Source: Microvirga arvi
Lineage (GTDB): Bacteria; Pseudomonadota; Alphaproteobacteria; Rhizobiales; Beijerinckiaceae
Assembly (NCBI RefSeq): GCF_016892765.1
Contig: NZ_JAFEMD010000024.1
Coordinates: 1 to 64,000 of the forward strand
Reading direction: 5' to 3'
Length of the DNA stretch: 64,000 nucleotides
Part shown: one piece after another, positions 8,573 to 17,080 of the stretch
Position numbering within the stretch: the first letter of the stretch is position 1
Layout of the letters: each line of letters opens with the position of its first letter
Made by a program: the position numbers and the translations under genes
The notes under the pieces: generated by a model
What the model saw: the letters and a program-made list of their open reading frames with translations, nothing else
Database searches by the model: none
Told to the model about the DNA's origin: nothing

Positions 8573-9436
8573 CTAAGAAGGGTACGCTCGGGAACATAGT
8601 TCATCTTGGACTGCCGGCCGGTGAAACAGCGCCAGCGGAGTTATCCTGCCGCGTAGCGTGCATTCGCCGGAAGCGCACCTGGTACTTCGGTGAGCGGCTG
8701 GTGCCGCCCTCAATCCAGACAGGCGCCCCGGCGCCAGATTCGGCTCCGTGATAGTGACACGCCGTTCCAGATCCAGAATTGACAGCTTGACTATGATGAC
8801 ATGAGTTTCTGCCACAAATCTGGTGCGGGAGACCACGTTCTCAGGAGAGTTCTGTGGAAGGGCCAGCGCAGCCCCGATCGCCAGGAAGTTGGGGGCGTGA
8901 GGGTGCGGGTTGGCGTCCACGAAAGCTGAGAAGGTCGTGCGCCAGCGCCGCGCTATGGACGATAGGTTATTGCCGGGCGAGATCGTGGTCGGGAAACTGC
9001 ACCTCCCGGGCGTGCTCGCCAGGACGGCTGAACTCGCCGAAACAGTGTCGCGCCCAAGAAGGGAGACTCCAAGGAGGATTGGGGCTCGAAGGATCAGAGG
9101 GCTGGGACACTGCCTGACAGTTCGTTCCCAGACCCATACGTCTAGGTGCAGCATATGCTTCACCGATGCAGAGCGGGGAACCAACTTGCCTGTACAAACA
9201 TAAATCTCAGGCCTAGCAGGCATCACTTGAACGTAGGTAGGAATGGCTCCTGGCCTACTATGATGCCTTCCCTTTGGAGCTAAATGGTCCAGCGCCGTAC
9301 AGGCAAAGAGCAGATCGTTTGCTTTACCTGGGAACGACTGGCATCGGTATCCTGTTCGACGCTTTGAGCATAGGTGCACCAGATAGACGATAGGGAGAAG
9401 GACGATATTGCCGGGGCCCGGACAGACCAGCGTCAC
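8573..9436 (-). pseudogene. LysM-domain protein relic
   Basis: An open frame of 287 codons from a GTG has no credible start or signal peptide. At residues about 147-194 (8855-8998) it contains a recognisable LysM motif: TISPGNNLSSIARRW, then FSAFVDANPHP and APNFLAIGAALALP. Intact LysM units begin YTVxPGDNLSSIA and end with a Pro after GxxLxIP; the leading Tyr-Thr-Val is lost here. Sequences on both sides do not look like protein. I infer a decayed peptidoglycan-binding protein. Confidence 0.4.
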
Positions 9437-9665
9437 CCATGATAATTCACCGAAAATTGCAGCAGGGGTGAAGAGACATCATACCCGGCAGGGAGCGGGC
9501 ACGACGGCGTTCTTAACGACATGCGCTTCTGTACCAGGACCGGACCCCGCATCCTTACTCCATCGCATGGCATGTCTGAACGGCTTTCGCAGTCGTTTAG
9601 CTTCAAGCCACAGAGGTCATCTAGCGGCGCAATGCAGATCCGAAGGCGAAGAGGAGATGCAAGAA

Positions 9666-9953
9666 ATGGTGTACACACTTTCTCGATTGGCGCCCGGAAG
9701 CTACGATGTGCTCCTGAACGGTGTCGTCGTGGCTGGCGTCGTCCGCGATGACGACAGCAGGGAGGCAGAATGGAGAGTAGAGTTGTTGGCTGACCTGCCG
9801 TCTGGAGAGAGGCCCCATCCTTTTACAAAGCTGGAACATACCTTCGGCACACTCGAAGCGGCCCGCAAGTGGCTTGGGAATGCCGAGGTTCTCAGCTCTG
9901 GGAAACCAGGAAGGACTAGAGACATACGAGACTTTTCGGAGCTTCGTCCCTGA
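9666..9953 (+). CDS. conserved hypothetical protein, 95 aa
   Basis: The start MVYTLSRLAPGSYDVLLNGV at 9666 is preferred because GAGGAG lies 9 nt upstream; an in-frame ATG at 9657 has no spacing to a site. The fold looks beta-rich (YDVLLNGVVVAGVVRD) followed by an amphipathic helix (FGTLEAARKWLG). It resembles small uncharacterised proteins of Methylobacterium and Microvirga, an impression I cannot test here. It is cytoplasmic and monocistronic. Confidence 0.6.
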   Translation: MVYTLSRLAPGSYDVLLNGVVVAGVVRDDDSREAEWRVELLADLPSGERPHPFTKLEHTFGTLEAARKWLGNAEVLSSGKPGRTRDIRDFSELRP

Positions 9954-10086
9954 ACCAGATTTCTCGGGGAGTTCTGCACTCTCGTCGCTTCTTTGTGCGG
10001 GGCGTTCGAGTCAGCAAGATTGCGGGAAGGCTAGGCATAGCGCACGTGGAACGCCATTGCTGCCCTATACAGTGCGTTGTTCCAAC

Positions 10087-11343
10087 TTAAGCCGATCGGC
10101 GAGATGGTAGTGGAGGAGAGAGTTTGAGCGTCCTCCAGACCTCGACCAAGGCGGCAGCCAGGGCGTCGATATGGGCGTTGGAGTGGAATGGGCCAGGAGT
10201 GATGCGCAGGCGCTCAGTGCCGCTGGGCACGGTGGGGTAGTTGATCGGCTGGATATAGATGCCGTGCTTTTCCAGCAGCCGGTCTGAGGCTGCCTTGCAG
10301 GCTTCCGCATCGCCTACCATCACCGGTATGATATGCGTCGGCGTGTCCAAGACCGGCAGGCCTGCGCTGCTGAGCACCGCCTTGGTACGGGCGGCCTGGC
10401 GCTGCTGTTGCTGGCGCTCGGCGGAGGACGCCTTGAGGTGCCGGATCGACGCCATGGCGGCGGCGGCCACCGCCGGGGGCAGGGCCGTGCTGAAGATGAA
10501 GCCCGGAGCAAAGCTGCGAATGGCGTCCATCACCGCCTTGGTGCCAGTGAGATACCCGCCCATCACCCCGAAGGCCTTGGCCATGGTGCCCTCGATCACG
10601 TCGATCCGGTGCATGGCACCGTCGCGCTCGGCGATGCCGCCGCCGCGGGGGCCATACATGCCCACCGCATGAACCTCATCGATATAGGTCATGGCGCCGT
10701 AGCGCTCGGCCAGATCACAGATCTGGCGGATGGGCGCCACGTCGCCGTCCATGGAGTAGACGCTCTCGAACACGATCAGCTTGGGCCGGTCACCAGCCGC
10801 CTGAAGCAACTCCTCCAGGTGCGCAAGGTCGTTGTGCCGGAAGACCGCCTTGTCGCAGCCGGACTGGCGCACGCCCTCGATCATGGAGTTGTGGTTGAGC
10901 GCATCCGACAGGATCAGGCAGTTCGGGATCAGCCGGGCGAGCGTGGAGATGCCGGTCTGGTTCGACACATAGCCCGAGGTGAAGACCAGGGCGGCTTCCT
11001 TGCCGTGCAGGTCGGCCAGCTCCGCCTCCAGCTCGACGATGGTGTGGCTGTTGCCCGAGATGTTGCGGGTGCCGCCGGCCCCGGTGCCGAGGCGCCAGGC
11101 CGTCTCGACCATGGCGCGGGTCACGTCCCGGTTCTGGCCCATGCCGAGATAGTCGTTGGAGCACCAGACCGTGATGGGGCGCGGGCCCTCCGGGGAGTGC
11201 CAGAGCGCCTGGGGATAACGCCCGGCCAGGCGCTCGATATCGGCGAAGACGCGATAGCGGCGCTCCGCCTGGAGGCGGTCGAGGGCTTCTTGAAAACATG
11301 TGTGATAGATGTGCTTGCTAGCATCAGGGAGGCGCGCTGACAT
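10087..11343 (-). CDS. hemA: 5-aminolevulinate synthase
   Basis: The protein has 418 aa, close to the usual 400-410. It catalyses the condensation of glycine and succinyl-CoA to 5-aminolevulinate, the first step of heme and corrin synthesis in alphaproteobacteria, in the cytosol. The sequence shows the alpha-oxoamine synthase pattern: [15 protein letters not shown] around residue 88, [12 protein letters not shown] near 151, [13 protein letters not shown] near 219, and the PLP lysine in EGTMAKAFG (K256). The N-terminus ([20 protein letters not shown]) matches the family. The gene stands alone; hemD is 43 kb away. Rhizobiales often carry two hemA copies with different oxygen control, so this may be the accessory copy. 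Confidence 0.95.
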   Translation of the reverse strand: MSARLPDASKHIYHTCFQEALDRLQAERRYRVFADIERLAGRYPQALWHSPEGPRPITVWCSNDYLGMGQNRDVTRAMVETAWRLGTGAGGTRNISGNSHTIVELEAELADLHGKEAALVFTSGYVSNQTGISTLARLIPNCLILSDALNHNSMIEGVRQSGCDKAVFRHNDLAHLEELLQAAGDRPKLIVFESVYSMDGDVAPIRQICDLAERYGAMTYIDEVHAVGMYGPRGGGIAERDGAMHRIDVIEGTMAKAFGVMGGYLTGTKAVMDAIRSFAPGFIFSTALPPAVAAAAMASIRHLKASSAERQQQQRQAARTKAVLSSAGLPVLDTPTHIIPVMVGDAEACKAASDRLLEKHGIYIQPINYPTVPSGTERLRITPGPFHSNAHIDALAAALVEVWRTLKLSPPLPSRRSA

Positions 11344-11762
11344 GTCGACCTCGGCACAATCGAGAAATAATGAGCGTTTGCCGCTCCCGCTCGATCCTGA
11401 GTATCAAGCGAATGTTTGTAAAGGCATCGTGCCTCGCTTGTGAGCTTGTGCTCGAGAGAGCTCGGCCTGCTGGAGCTAACTGGACGTGTCGACCTTTGAG
11501 TGTTCACCTGCGTCAGTACACTGGAGGAACAACGAACATAGCACAGGGTTCGAGGAAGCGTGATCTAAGGTACGCTCTCGTACCAAGCCAATGGTCTTGG
11601 AGCCACAGAATGAGCCAGTGCCGGAGCTCTGCACTTGTCTACACCTTGCCCGGGTGTCCACGCGGTCGACAATGAGGCATTCTTGTCCGACGCCGGTCGT
11701 AGATCGGGTCGGAGGACCTCCATAGGGGAATGAGTTCCTCAACGATCCGGATGCTGTTGCTC
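11344..11762. other. hemA upstream region, no gene recognised
   Basis: No frame is convincing. A TTGAT half-site lies about 50 bp upstream of hemA on the minus strand, but the second half of an FNR/FixK box is not at the right spacing. Confidence 0.4.
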
Positions 11763-11920
11763 TTACTGGGTGCCCGGCGGTGGCACGAAAGGTACATCGT
11801 CCGGTGACGGACCCTTGTGGTCTGCAGGGCTCCCATCCTATGGGACGGGATCAAGTTCCGGAAGCTCGGGCAAAGGACCAGGAATGTCGAGCTCCTCACT
11901 GGTCTTGACGTTCCTGCCAT
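11763..11920 (-). pseudogene. dead copy of a small proline-rich protein
   Basis: Reading from MAGTSRP at 11920, a shift of frame and then DIPGPLPELPELDPVP, an in-frame TAG, and DDVPFVPPPGTQ with a stop at 11763 reproduces the 16616-16816 protein almost throughout. The intact gene encodes MSGTSQPD, DIPAPLPELPSLQ and DVPFVPPLGAR. The copy thus carries one frameshift and one nonsense codon. Confidence 0.65.
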
Positions 11921-12119
11921 GTCGCATCCTTCATCAATCCATTTGTTGGCAGGCCACCACACAAGCGGCGTTTCCGCTACACCTAGGGAATTTTCGTCTG
12001 CCTGGATCCTAACCCCAGCTCCGCCCGTTGCACCCGAATCTCCACCTGCTAGAGATACCGGAACGGCCAGCGGTCTTTCAGGGTTGCGTGATAATGTTGC
12101 TGCGATGGAATCAACAAAT

Positions 12120-13043
12120 CTAGTGGCACGCCGACATGGCTCTTCCTATCGCGCACAGTTTCTCCAAGTCGGACGCGAGCCCCTCCACGACAAGCCAGCG
12201 ATGCCAGTCCGGCATGATGCTCCAGTCAGGATCACTCAGGTGCACTTGCGGGAGGCGATAGTGGAAGGCCGGACGGGCACCGATCTTCTCGTGCGGCAGC
12301 ACGGAGCGGATTCGTTCATCATCCAGGTAGGCAAGGAGCGGCAGAAGATCGAGAGCCCGGTCCCGGGTCGGGTTTGCGGCCAGGTAATCCATGGTCAGAT
12401 CGGGCAGGTCGGGCCAGTAGTCAGGAGCAAGCACCTGTCTGACGTAGTCCTGCGGGTAATCGGGCGGGAGAGCATGCGCGAGCCGCCTGCGTCCCTGTGC
12501 GATGTCCCGCCGGAGGCGTTCGCTCACGATGAGGAAGGCTTTCAGGAAAGCAGCAATCGTTGCCGCATCGAGACGCGGTGGATCGATGTTAAAATGGAGG
12601 CCGAGCGAGTCCAGGAGCACCGCTCCTCTTCCGTGCGCTCCAGCGTCCCGCAGGATGTCAACGAGCCCATCCAGCTCCGGCAGCCGATCAATGGGCAACG
12701 GTGCTGTGACGAGTTCCCGGGGCACGAACGGGGACACCACCGCGCCAAGCCATGCGGCCGCCCGGTGGCCCAGCCTCAGCCCGAGGTTTGGATGTCGTTG
12801 GGGATGCACGTAACGGAGGTCCGTCTCGATCCTCATGTCACCGAGACGGGTGCCGCTGATCCTGAAGGCGTGAGCGTCTTCCGCATCGATGGAGCCACCA
12901 AGAGCGCCGGCAATGACGCCGGCAGCGACGCGCGCGCTCGGCCCCATGAACTCGATTTCGACCCCCACGCGACGTATGGCGCCGCCCGGGGCCGTTCGGA
13001 TGGGAGCGCTCGATGTCTCGGTGGCGATTGCAAGATCATTCAT
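12120..13043 (-). CDS. putative amidoligase-family protein
   Basis: The protein resembles the putative amidoligase family (ATP-grasp-like/COOH-NH2 ligase group): RRVGVEIEFMGPSA near the N-terminus, a DxRY motif (IETDLRYVHPQRH), LDSLGLHFNIDPP, and a long helical C-terminal half. Members are thought to form peptide-like amide bonds; the substrate is unknown. The frame is open to 13181, but residues before MNDLAIATETSS look non-coding, so I place the start at 13043 (307 aa) without a strong ribosome-binding site. A small membrane protein is divergently transcribed from 13205. It lies downstream of the DUF4865 operon on the same strand, with a 484-bp gap. Confidence 0.65.
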   Translation of the reverse strand: MNDLAIATETSSAPIRTAPGGAIRRVGVEIEFMGPSARVAAGVIAGALGGSIDAEDAHAFRISGTRLGDMRIETDLRYVHPQRHPNLGLRLGHRAAAWLGAVVSPFVPRELVTAPLPIDRLPELDGLVDILRDAGAHGRGAVLLDSLGLHFNIDPPRLDAATIAAFLKAFLIVSERLRRDIAQGRRRLAHALPPDYPQDYVRQVLAPDYWPDLPDLTMDYLAANPTRDRALDLLPLLAYLDDERIRSVLPHEKIGARPAFHYRLPQVHLSDPDWSIMPDWHRWLVVEGLASDLEKLCAIGRAMSACH

Positions 13044-13204
13044 GACTTGCGGGACATGGTCACAGCCAAGGCCAATGACAATGGACAACCAGGCGACATG
13101 ACGGAATCGTAATACGCCGATCATCCCTGCCTCATGGCGTGGATGATAGTGTCTCGCTCCACCCTGCCTTAAGGCATGCATCTCGCAGGAGGAGGAAAGC
13201 TACA

Positions 13205-13447
13205 ATGTGGGCTTCGTTCAGGGATCTCAGGGATGCCCGGGGGGCACATCGCTTCTGGAGTGCTGTTGCCCGGCTGACCATCTTGGTCTCGGTTGGGGTG
13301 GTTGTCCTCTTCGTTGCGGTGTCGGCGATGATCTTGTTGTTGCCCTTGGCTCTGGTTGTGGGCCTCGCCCTCCATCTGTACGTCAGGCGCGGGCTGCGTC
13401 AGGCGGGGCGGCGCCCACGCCGTGGTCTTGTCATCGAGGGTGAGTAA
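13205..13447 (+). CDS. small membrane protein, 80 aa
   Basis: The ATG at 13205 follows AGGAGGAGG. After a short basic N-terminus (MWASFRDLRDARGAHRFW) come two adjacent hydrophobic helices (LTILVSVGVVVLFVAVSAMI and LLPLALVVGLALHLYV), then a basic tail. It is likely an inner-membrane protein with both ends in the cytoplasm. It is divergent from the amidoligase-like gene. No family is recognised. Confidence 0.65.
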   Translation: MWASFRDLRDARGAHRFWSAVARLTILVSVGVVVLFVAVSAMILLLPLALVVGLALHLYVRRGLRQAGRRPRRGLVIEGE

Positions 13448-13526
13448 GTCGTTGTGGAGCGGCGATAAGCCTGCGGGCCTGGGACCGGCACCTGCAAGAG
13501 TTCAGATCTACCTTCCACTGCTCGCC

Positions 13527-14093
13527 TCAATTGTTCTCACCGGCCGAAACGTGTCCCACTCGGCAGGCCTGAACGCCGGAGGCCGGCAGCGATTCTGGCA
13601 ATGTGGTCCAAAGCCTGAACCGGATCCGCGTCCAGGTCGTGGGCTCAAAACCTGCGACCGAGGCAAAGGCGTTGCGGCTACTGACTGCATTCATCGCCTC
13701 GTCGACCTCGCGCCTTTGGACCTGGTCGAGCCGCGCATGTGGTTCGATCGGAAAGATGTCGCGCGTGGCGAACTTCGCCTGCCTAAAAGCCGGATCGACG
13801 CACGCCTGCCACACGATCCAGGTCCTGACACTCGGCCAACCAAAGTCATTGGCAAGGGTCTGGAAGCCGGGGCCGCATAGGAAGTCACTGGCACCATCGG
13901 CCTTGTCCCAGACATAGAACGGAGCGTAGAGGTTCTCGTGGCTCCCCAGATCGCCCTTGGCGGCCCTGAGGTACGCCTTGAACTTCAGGTTCGGAAACTC
14001 GCCGAGCAGGGACCCCTTGTCCCGGATACGACGATCAATGATCCCCATGTCGTAGTCGGCGGGAAGGGAGAGGCTGTACTGCATCGCGATCAT
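13527..14093 (-). CDS. DUF4865 family protein
   Basis: The start MIAMQYSLSLPADYDMGIID at 14093 overlaps the stop of the cupin gene by 4 bp (ATGA), which supports it over the longer frame to 14120. The protein is 188 aa. The family signature is clear: RRIRDKGSLLGEFPNLKFKA, SHENLYAPFYVW, FLCGPGFQTLANDFGWPSVR, and a C-terminal FEPTTWTRIRFRLW. DUF4865 proteins are usually encoded beside tautomerases and cupins; the biochemical role is unknown. It is the last gene of a three-gene operon. Confidence 0.85.
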   Translation of the reverse strand: MIAMQYSLSLPADYDMGIIDRRIRDKGSLLGEFPNLKFKAYLRAAKGDLGSHENLYAPFYVWDKADGASDFLCGPGFQTLANDFGWPSVRTWIVWQACVDPAFRQAKFATRDIFPIEPHARLDQVQRREVDEAMNAVSSRNAFASVAGFEPTTWTRIRFRLWTTLPESLPASGVQACRVGHVSAGENN

Positions 14094-14590
14094 GGCCGCA
14101 TCTCCACGGGCTCGAACCAATCGACGGCCCGGCTGTCCTGCACGGCCTGAAAGCTGATGTAGCTGAAGGAGTCGTCAAGAGCCGCCCCGTGCCAATGGCG
14201 CTCGCCCGAGGCGAACCAGACGGAGACGCCCGGATGGAGGGTGATGATCGGACCGCCATCCGACTGGGCGCGGCCGGTTCCGGACAGGACATACAGGAGT
14301 TGGCCGTGTGGATGCGCATGCCACTTGGTGATGGTGCCGGGATCGAGCATCGCGCACATCGCCGTGTTCTCGCCATCGTGGCTGCCATCCAGCAATGACT
14401 CGATCTGCATCGGGGCTGTGGACACACCGGCAGGCGAACGGGTCAGCTTCTCTCCGGAACGGCGGATCGTCATCTGTCCGGGATTGGATGCGTTGTTCAT
14501 CGCAGGCCGAGCCCATGCGGTGCCCGCTGACGCTATCTTGCCCCTGCTGAAGGACCAGTCTTCCGCGGAGGTTGTGTTGATGACGATCAT
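14090..14590 (-). CDS. cupin-domain protein
   Basis: The ATG at 14590 overlaps the tautomerase stop by one base (TGATG) and has AGGAG 5 nt upstream. The protein is 166 aa. The cupin metal motif is visible: KWHAHPHGQLLYVLSGTGR gives two His, and GVSVWFASGERHWHGA supplies a third. It is a small beta-barrel, probably metal-binding enzyme or sensor. It is co-translated with the tautomerase before it and the DUF4865 gene after it, suggesting one catabolic or detoxification step on a keto/enol substrate. Confidence 0.85.
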   Translation of the reverse strand: MIVINTTSAEDWSFSRGKIASAGTAWARPAMNNASNPGQMTIRRSGEKLTRSPAGVSTAPMQIESLLDGSHDGENTAMCAMLDPGTITKWHAHPHGQLLYVLSGTGRAQSDGGPIITLHPGVSVWFASGERHWHGAALDDSFSYISFQAVQDSRAVDWFEPVEMRP

Positions 14591-14901
14591 CACGTCTCCT
14601 GGACGGATCCCGGCGACTGCCCGAGCCGTTCAACTACGCGCTTATAGAAGGCTTTCTTGACCTCGGCGGCCCGCAGTTTTCGAGCCGTGATGGCGATCAG
14701 CACGAAATCGTCCGACCGGGGGCCGCCGAGATAGATCGGGTCGAAGATCCGTTCACCGGGTTCGTGCTGATGGATGACCTGAAAGCGATCATCGGCTGGG
14801 ACGTCGAAGGATTCGACGAGGGCGTGGTGCACGTTGTCGGACAGTTCGCGCAGGTAGTCTGGACTCTTGCGCTTGAGGAGAGACATACGAACGAAAGGCA
14901 T
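14590..14901 (-). CDS. tautomerase family protein
   Basis: The start is placed at 14901 so that the mature protein begins with Pro (MPFVRMSLLKRKSPDYLREL), the catalytic N-terminal proline of the 4-oxalocrotonate tautomerase superfamily. GAGG lies 9 nt upstream. It has 103 aa. The C-terminal strand-helix pattern (FVLIAITARKLRAAEVKKAF, YKRVVERLG) also fits. It is the first gene of the operon and overlaps the cupin gene. Confidence 0.85.
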   Translation of the reverse strand: MPFVRMSLLKRKSPDYLRELSDNVHHALVESFDVPADDRFQVIHQHEPGERIFDPIYLGGPRSDDFVLIAITARKLRAAEVKKAFYKRVVERLGQSPGSVQET

Positions 14902-15054
14902 CGGGTTCATCCTCGTGCTCAGCCGCTCAGCTGCCTGACGAAAGGCACACGCTGCCCCGGTGGTGCTCCCCCCAAGCCTGCGGTTCCGGTCTGCTTGAGC
15001 CACTCCTCCGCAGTGCCGCTTCTGAACATTGCGTCCTCCCTTTCATGCGCAATT

Positions 15055-15327
15055 TCATGCCGGCGAGGGTGGACAGCAACCTTTGCAGCAGGGCATCAAG
15101 ATCCGGTGGATACATCCGCGGAGCTGAACGAGAAGTCTGTCCAGGGTTGGTGGCATCCCGTCCCGGATAGCGCCCCGGAGCTGATAGCACAGCTCCGCCT
15201 TATCCTGGGGCCTATGCTCAGCCACCGCGTGCGGCACGGCTGCGCCGAGAAGCTCGGCCTCAATGTCGGCGACCGTGCAATTCATCTCACTCGAAAAGGC
15301 ACGGGAGCCGATGAATTCGCATCCCAT
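15055..15327 (-). CDS. hypothetical protein, 90 aa, possibly 3'-frameshifted
   Basis: The ATG at 15327 has AAGGA 6 nt upstream. The central part reads well (DIEAELLGAAVPHAVAEHRP, then QDKAELCYQLRGAIRDGMPP) and suggests a helical cytoplasmic protein. The last 25 residues are Cys-rich and unlikely, while another frame over the same DNA reads DLDALLQRLLSTLAGMKLRM, so the end may be frameshifted. The function is not recognised. Confidence 0.4.
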   Translation of the reverse strand: MGCEFIGSRAFSSEMNCTVADIEAELLGAAVPHAVAEHRPQDKAELCYQLRGAIRDGMPPTLDRLLVQLRGCIHRILMPCCKGCCPPSPA

Positions 15328-15497
15328 AGCATCCTTCAGGATCGCCGTAACCCCGCCCGTCAGGCGCCTGCGATTCTAAGATCGGTGGTGCTGCGACCGG
15401 ATTGCCGATCGGGAGATTGCGCCCCTGAGTTATCGCGGGGTCGGTGTCGAACGCATGACCAGCTCCGTGATGATGCAGAAATCCCGCACGGAAAACG

Positions 15498-15513
15498 CAA
15501 AAGAATTCGCTTG
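15498..15513 (+). promoter_or_regulatory. AATT-centred palindrome, site 1
   Basis: CAAAAGAATTCGCTTG, followed by TCACA. It is the first of seven related sites (see the findings). Its centre is 117.5 bp upstream of the ATG of the 41-aa membrane peptide at 15623, the same spacing as sites 3 and 5 to their peptides. A degenerate second box (AATCCCGCA) lies at the usual 26-nt distance. Confidence 0.55.
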
Positions 15514-15622
15514 TCACACAGGCCCGCTGCGCAGAACTCTATCAACGTCGAAGGAGCCATGTGGCGGCTGGTGCGAGCGGTAGCCCTCCCAGGGTTCCGG
15601 CGCGAACCGGAAGGAGACCATC

Positions 15623-15748
15623 ATGCGAAAGGTCAGTGTAGCGCGCTCCGCCGCGATTAGAACCGGTGACATGAAGGTACAGTGGCAGGTTATCACCGTC
15701 TTTGCTGGGGCTGCTGCGCTGATCGGCTGGTTCATCACCACGCTTTAG
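15623..15748 (+). CDS. tiny single-pass membrane protein, 41 aa
   Basis: The ATG at 15623 has AAGGAG 6 nt upstream. The peptide has a basic N-terminus (MRKVSVARSAAIRTGDMKVQ) and one hydrophobic helix (VITVFAGAAALIGWFITTL). It shares length, basic head, G-D/H-x-K-x-x-W motif and a glycine-containing helix with the 35-aa peptide at 38676. Both sit about 118-120 bp downstream of an AATT palindrome. No known family is recognised; I infer a stress-induced regulatory or membrane-tuning peptide. Confidence 0.6.
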   Translation: MRKVSVARSAAIRTGDMKVQWQVITVFAGAAALIGWFITTL

Positions 15749-15774
15749 CGACGTCAGGCCATGGGAGAACGGCT

Positions 15775-16212
15775 ATGCGAAACTACAACTTGTTCTGCCG
15801 CGCAGATCGGGATGAACTCGTCTGCGCCGTTCCCGAAGATCGAGCGGTGCCATCCTTTATCACTGGCCCGACGTCGGATTTCGTCGGACAGGTCAAAGAG
15901 AATGTCATTGGGTCACTGAGCTTCAACCACGAAGCTGCTGAAGCAAGCGTTCGATGGAACGGCTTCTACCTCTTCCAGCTGATCAACGCTTCAGACCTCC
16001 ATCGGAAGGCCTGCCAAGGCAGCGTGGCAGAGATCATCGGTGACGCGTCGGCCATGGGCATAGATCCCCGCCAAAAGGCGCCTGGGCGCCCGTCCGAGAT
16101 CCGCCTTACATCCGTCGATGTGACATTGGAGGTTGGGACGTTCCCTGATAAACGGGCGTCTTTCCTTCACGGCCAACTCGACAACGCTGACCTCCGTCTC
16201 GTGAGGAAATGA
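15775..16212 (+). CDS. hypothetical protein, 145 aa
   Basis: The start MRNYNLFCRADRDELVCAVP at 15775 has GGGAGA 5 nt upstream. The protein is soluble and probably alpha/beta: a conserved-looking head, FITGPTSDFVGQ, RWNGFYLFQLINASDL and a C-terminal strand. The family is not recognised. It ends in a 4-bp overlap with an upstream ATG of the next gene, so the two are likely co-transcribed. Confidence 0.6.
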   Translation: MRNYNLFCRADRDELVCAVPEDRAVPSFITGPTSDFVGQVKENVIGSLSFNHEAAEASVRWNGFYLFQLINASDLHRKACQGSVAEIIGDASAMGIDPRQKAPGRPSEIRLTSVDVTLEVGTFPDKRASFLHGQLDNADLRLVRK

Positions 16213-16214
16213 CC

Positions 16215-16553
16215 ATGGCCGCTACGATATACCCGCCGACCTCCCCTGAGGTGGCCCACAAACGTCGGGATCTCGCCCCCGATGTCCAAGCCGCGTTCGA
16301 GGCCTTCGGACGCCAGGTATTCGCCGATGGTGCTCTGGATACCAAGACCAAGCAGTTGATCGCCGTTGCCATCGCGCACGTCACCCAGTGTCCTTACTGC
16401 ATCGAGGGACACACCAAGGCCGCTCAGCGCGCGGGTGCGACCGCGCAGGAACTCATGGAGGCGGTCTGGGTCGCAGCCGAGATGCGGGCCGGAGGAGCCT
16501 ACGCGCATGCCGCAATTATGATCGCGTCGTTGTCCGAAGAGCCACTCCGTTAG
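16215..16553 (+). CDS. carboxymuconolactone decarboxylase (AhpD-like) family protein
   Basis: The protein has 112 aa. The CMD core is clear: VQAAFEAFGRQVFADGALDT, KTKQLIAVAIAHVTQCPYCI, then EGHTKAAQRAGATAQELMEA. The CPYC pair followed by His two residues on is the AhpD-type thiol centre that gives weak peroxidase or alkylhydroperoxidase activity. The start at 16215 is preferred (GAGGAA at 6 nt); an ATG at 16209 overlaps the previous stop. It is co-transcribed with the 145-aa protein. Confidence 0.9.
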   Translation: MAATIYPPTSPEVAHKRRDLAPDVQAAFEAFGRQVFADGALDTKTKQLIAVAIAHVTQCPYCIEGHTKAAQRAGATAQELMEAVWVAAEMRAGGAYAHAAIMIASLSEEPLR

Positions 16554-16615
16554 ATCCAGCAGGACACATGCCCAGCGCTCACTGAGGCAAGCGGGTCGGG
16601 TTCAACCCAGGTCAA

Positions 16616-16816
16616 CTATCGGGCGCCCAGCGGTGGGACGAATGGCACATCCTGAGGTCTTGGAGCCTCTTCAGTGGATTCTTCGTTCTCAGGAAGCCCG
16701 GGAGGTTGAAGAGATGGGAGTTCGGGCAGTGGGGCGGGAATATCAGGCTGCTGCGGAGAGGGGCTGTCAGGCTGCGACGTTCCCGACATGAGCAATCCAT
16801 TCATCAATGTTATCAC
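16616..16816 (-). CDS. small proline-rich protein, 66 aa
   Basis: The sequence is low-complexity and Pro/Glu-rich (PSPQQPDIPAPLPELPSLQP) and ends DVPFVPPLGAR. No ribosome-binding site is obvious, and the start could be the internal MSGTSQPD. A decayed paralogue at 11763-11920 preserves the same start and end, which supports this frame as a real gene. The function is unknown. Confidence 0.55.
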   Translation of the reverse strand: MITLMNGLLMSGTSQPDSPSPQQPDIPAPLPELPSLQPPGLPENEESTEEAPRPQDVPFVPPLGAR

Positions 16817-16984
16817 TTGTGCAATCGCACCAAAGACTACAATTCTCTGTAACCACCCATTTTACAATCGTTCTGCCTGCCTGGATGCTGCTTGAGCTGC
16901 CGAAACCGTACACTAGGACAAATTGTACTTAAAATAGCCCCTCTTAATTTGGTGAAGGTGGGCTGATCATGTGGAACACCCCAA

Positions 16985-17080
16985 ATGAATCTTCCAAGTG
17001 CCTTGACCATTGTCCTGACTTTATCGTCTCTGGCCATCATGGCGTTGTGGGCTCTTGTGCTTGTACAGCTGTGGCGATGA
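16985..17080 (+). CDS. possible membrane peptide, 31 aa
   Basis: ATG-initiated frame MNLPSALTIVLTLSSLAIMA with a basic end (QLWR). It is a single hydrophobic helix of the size of KdpF-like mini-subunits. The ribosome-binding site is poor. It is included because this window contains several such peptides. Confidence 0.3.
   Translation: MNLPSALTIVLTLSSLAIMALWALVLVQLWR

Noticed and set aside
11390..11410. TTGAT half-site upstream of hemA
   Set aside because: The second half (ATCAA) is not at 4-nt spacing, so it does not make an FNR box.
16941..16955. AATT at 131 bp upstream of the proline-rich gene
   Set aside because: Only CAAATT matches; the partner box is absent.
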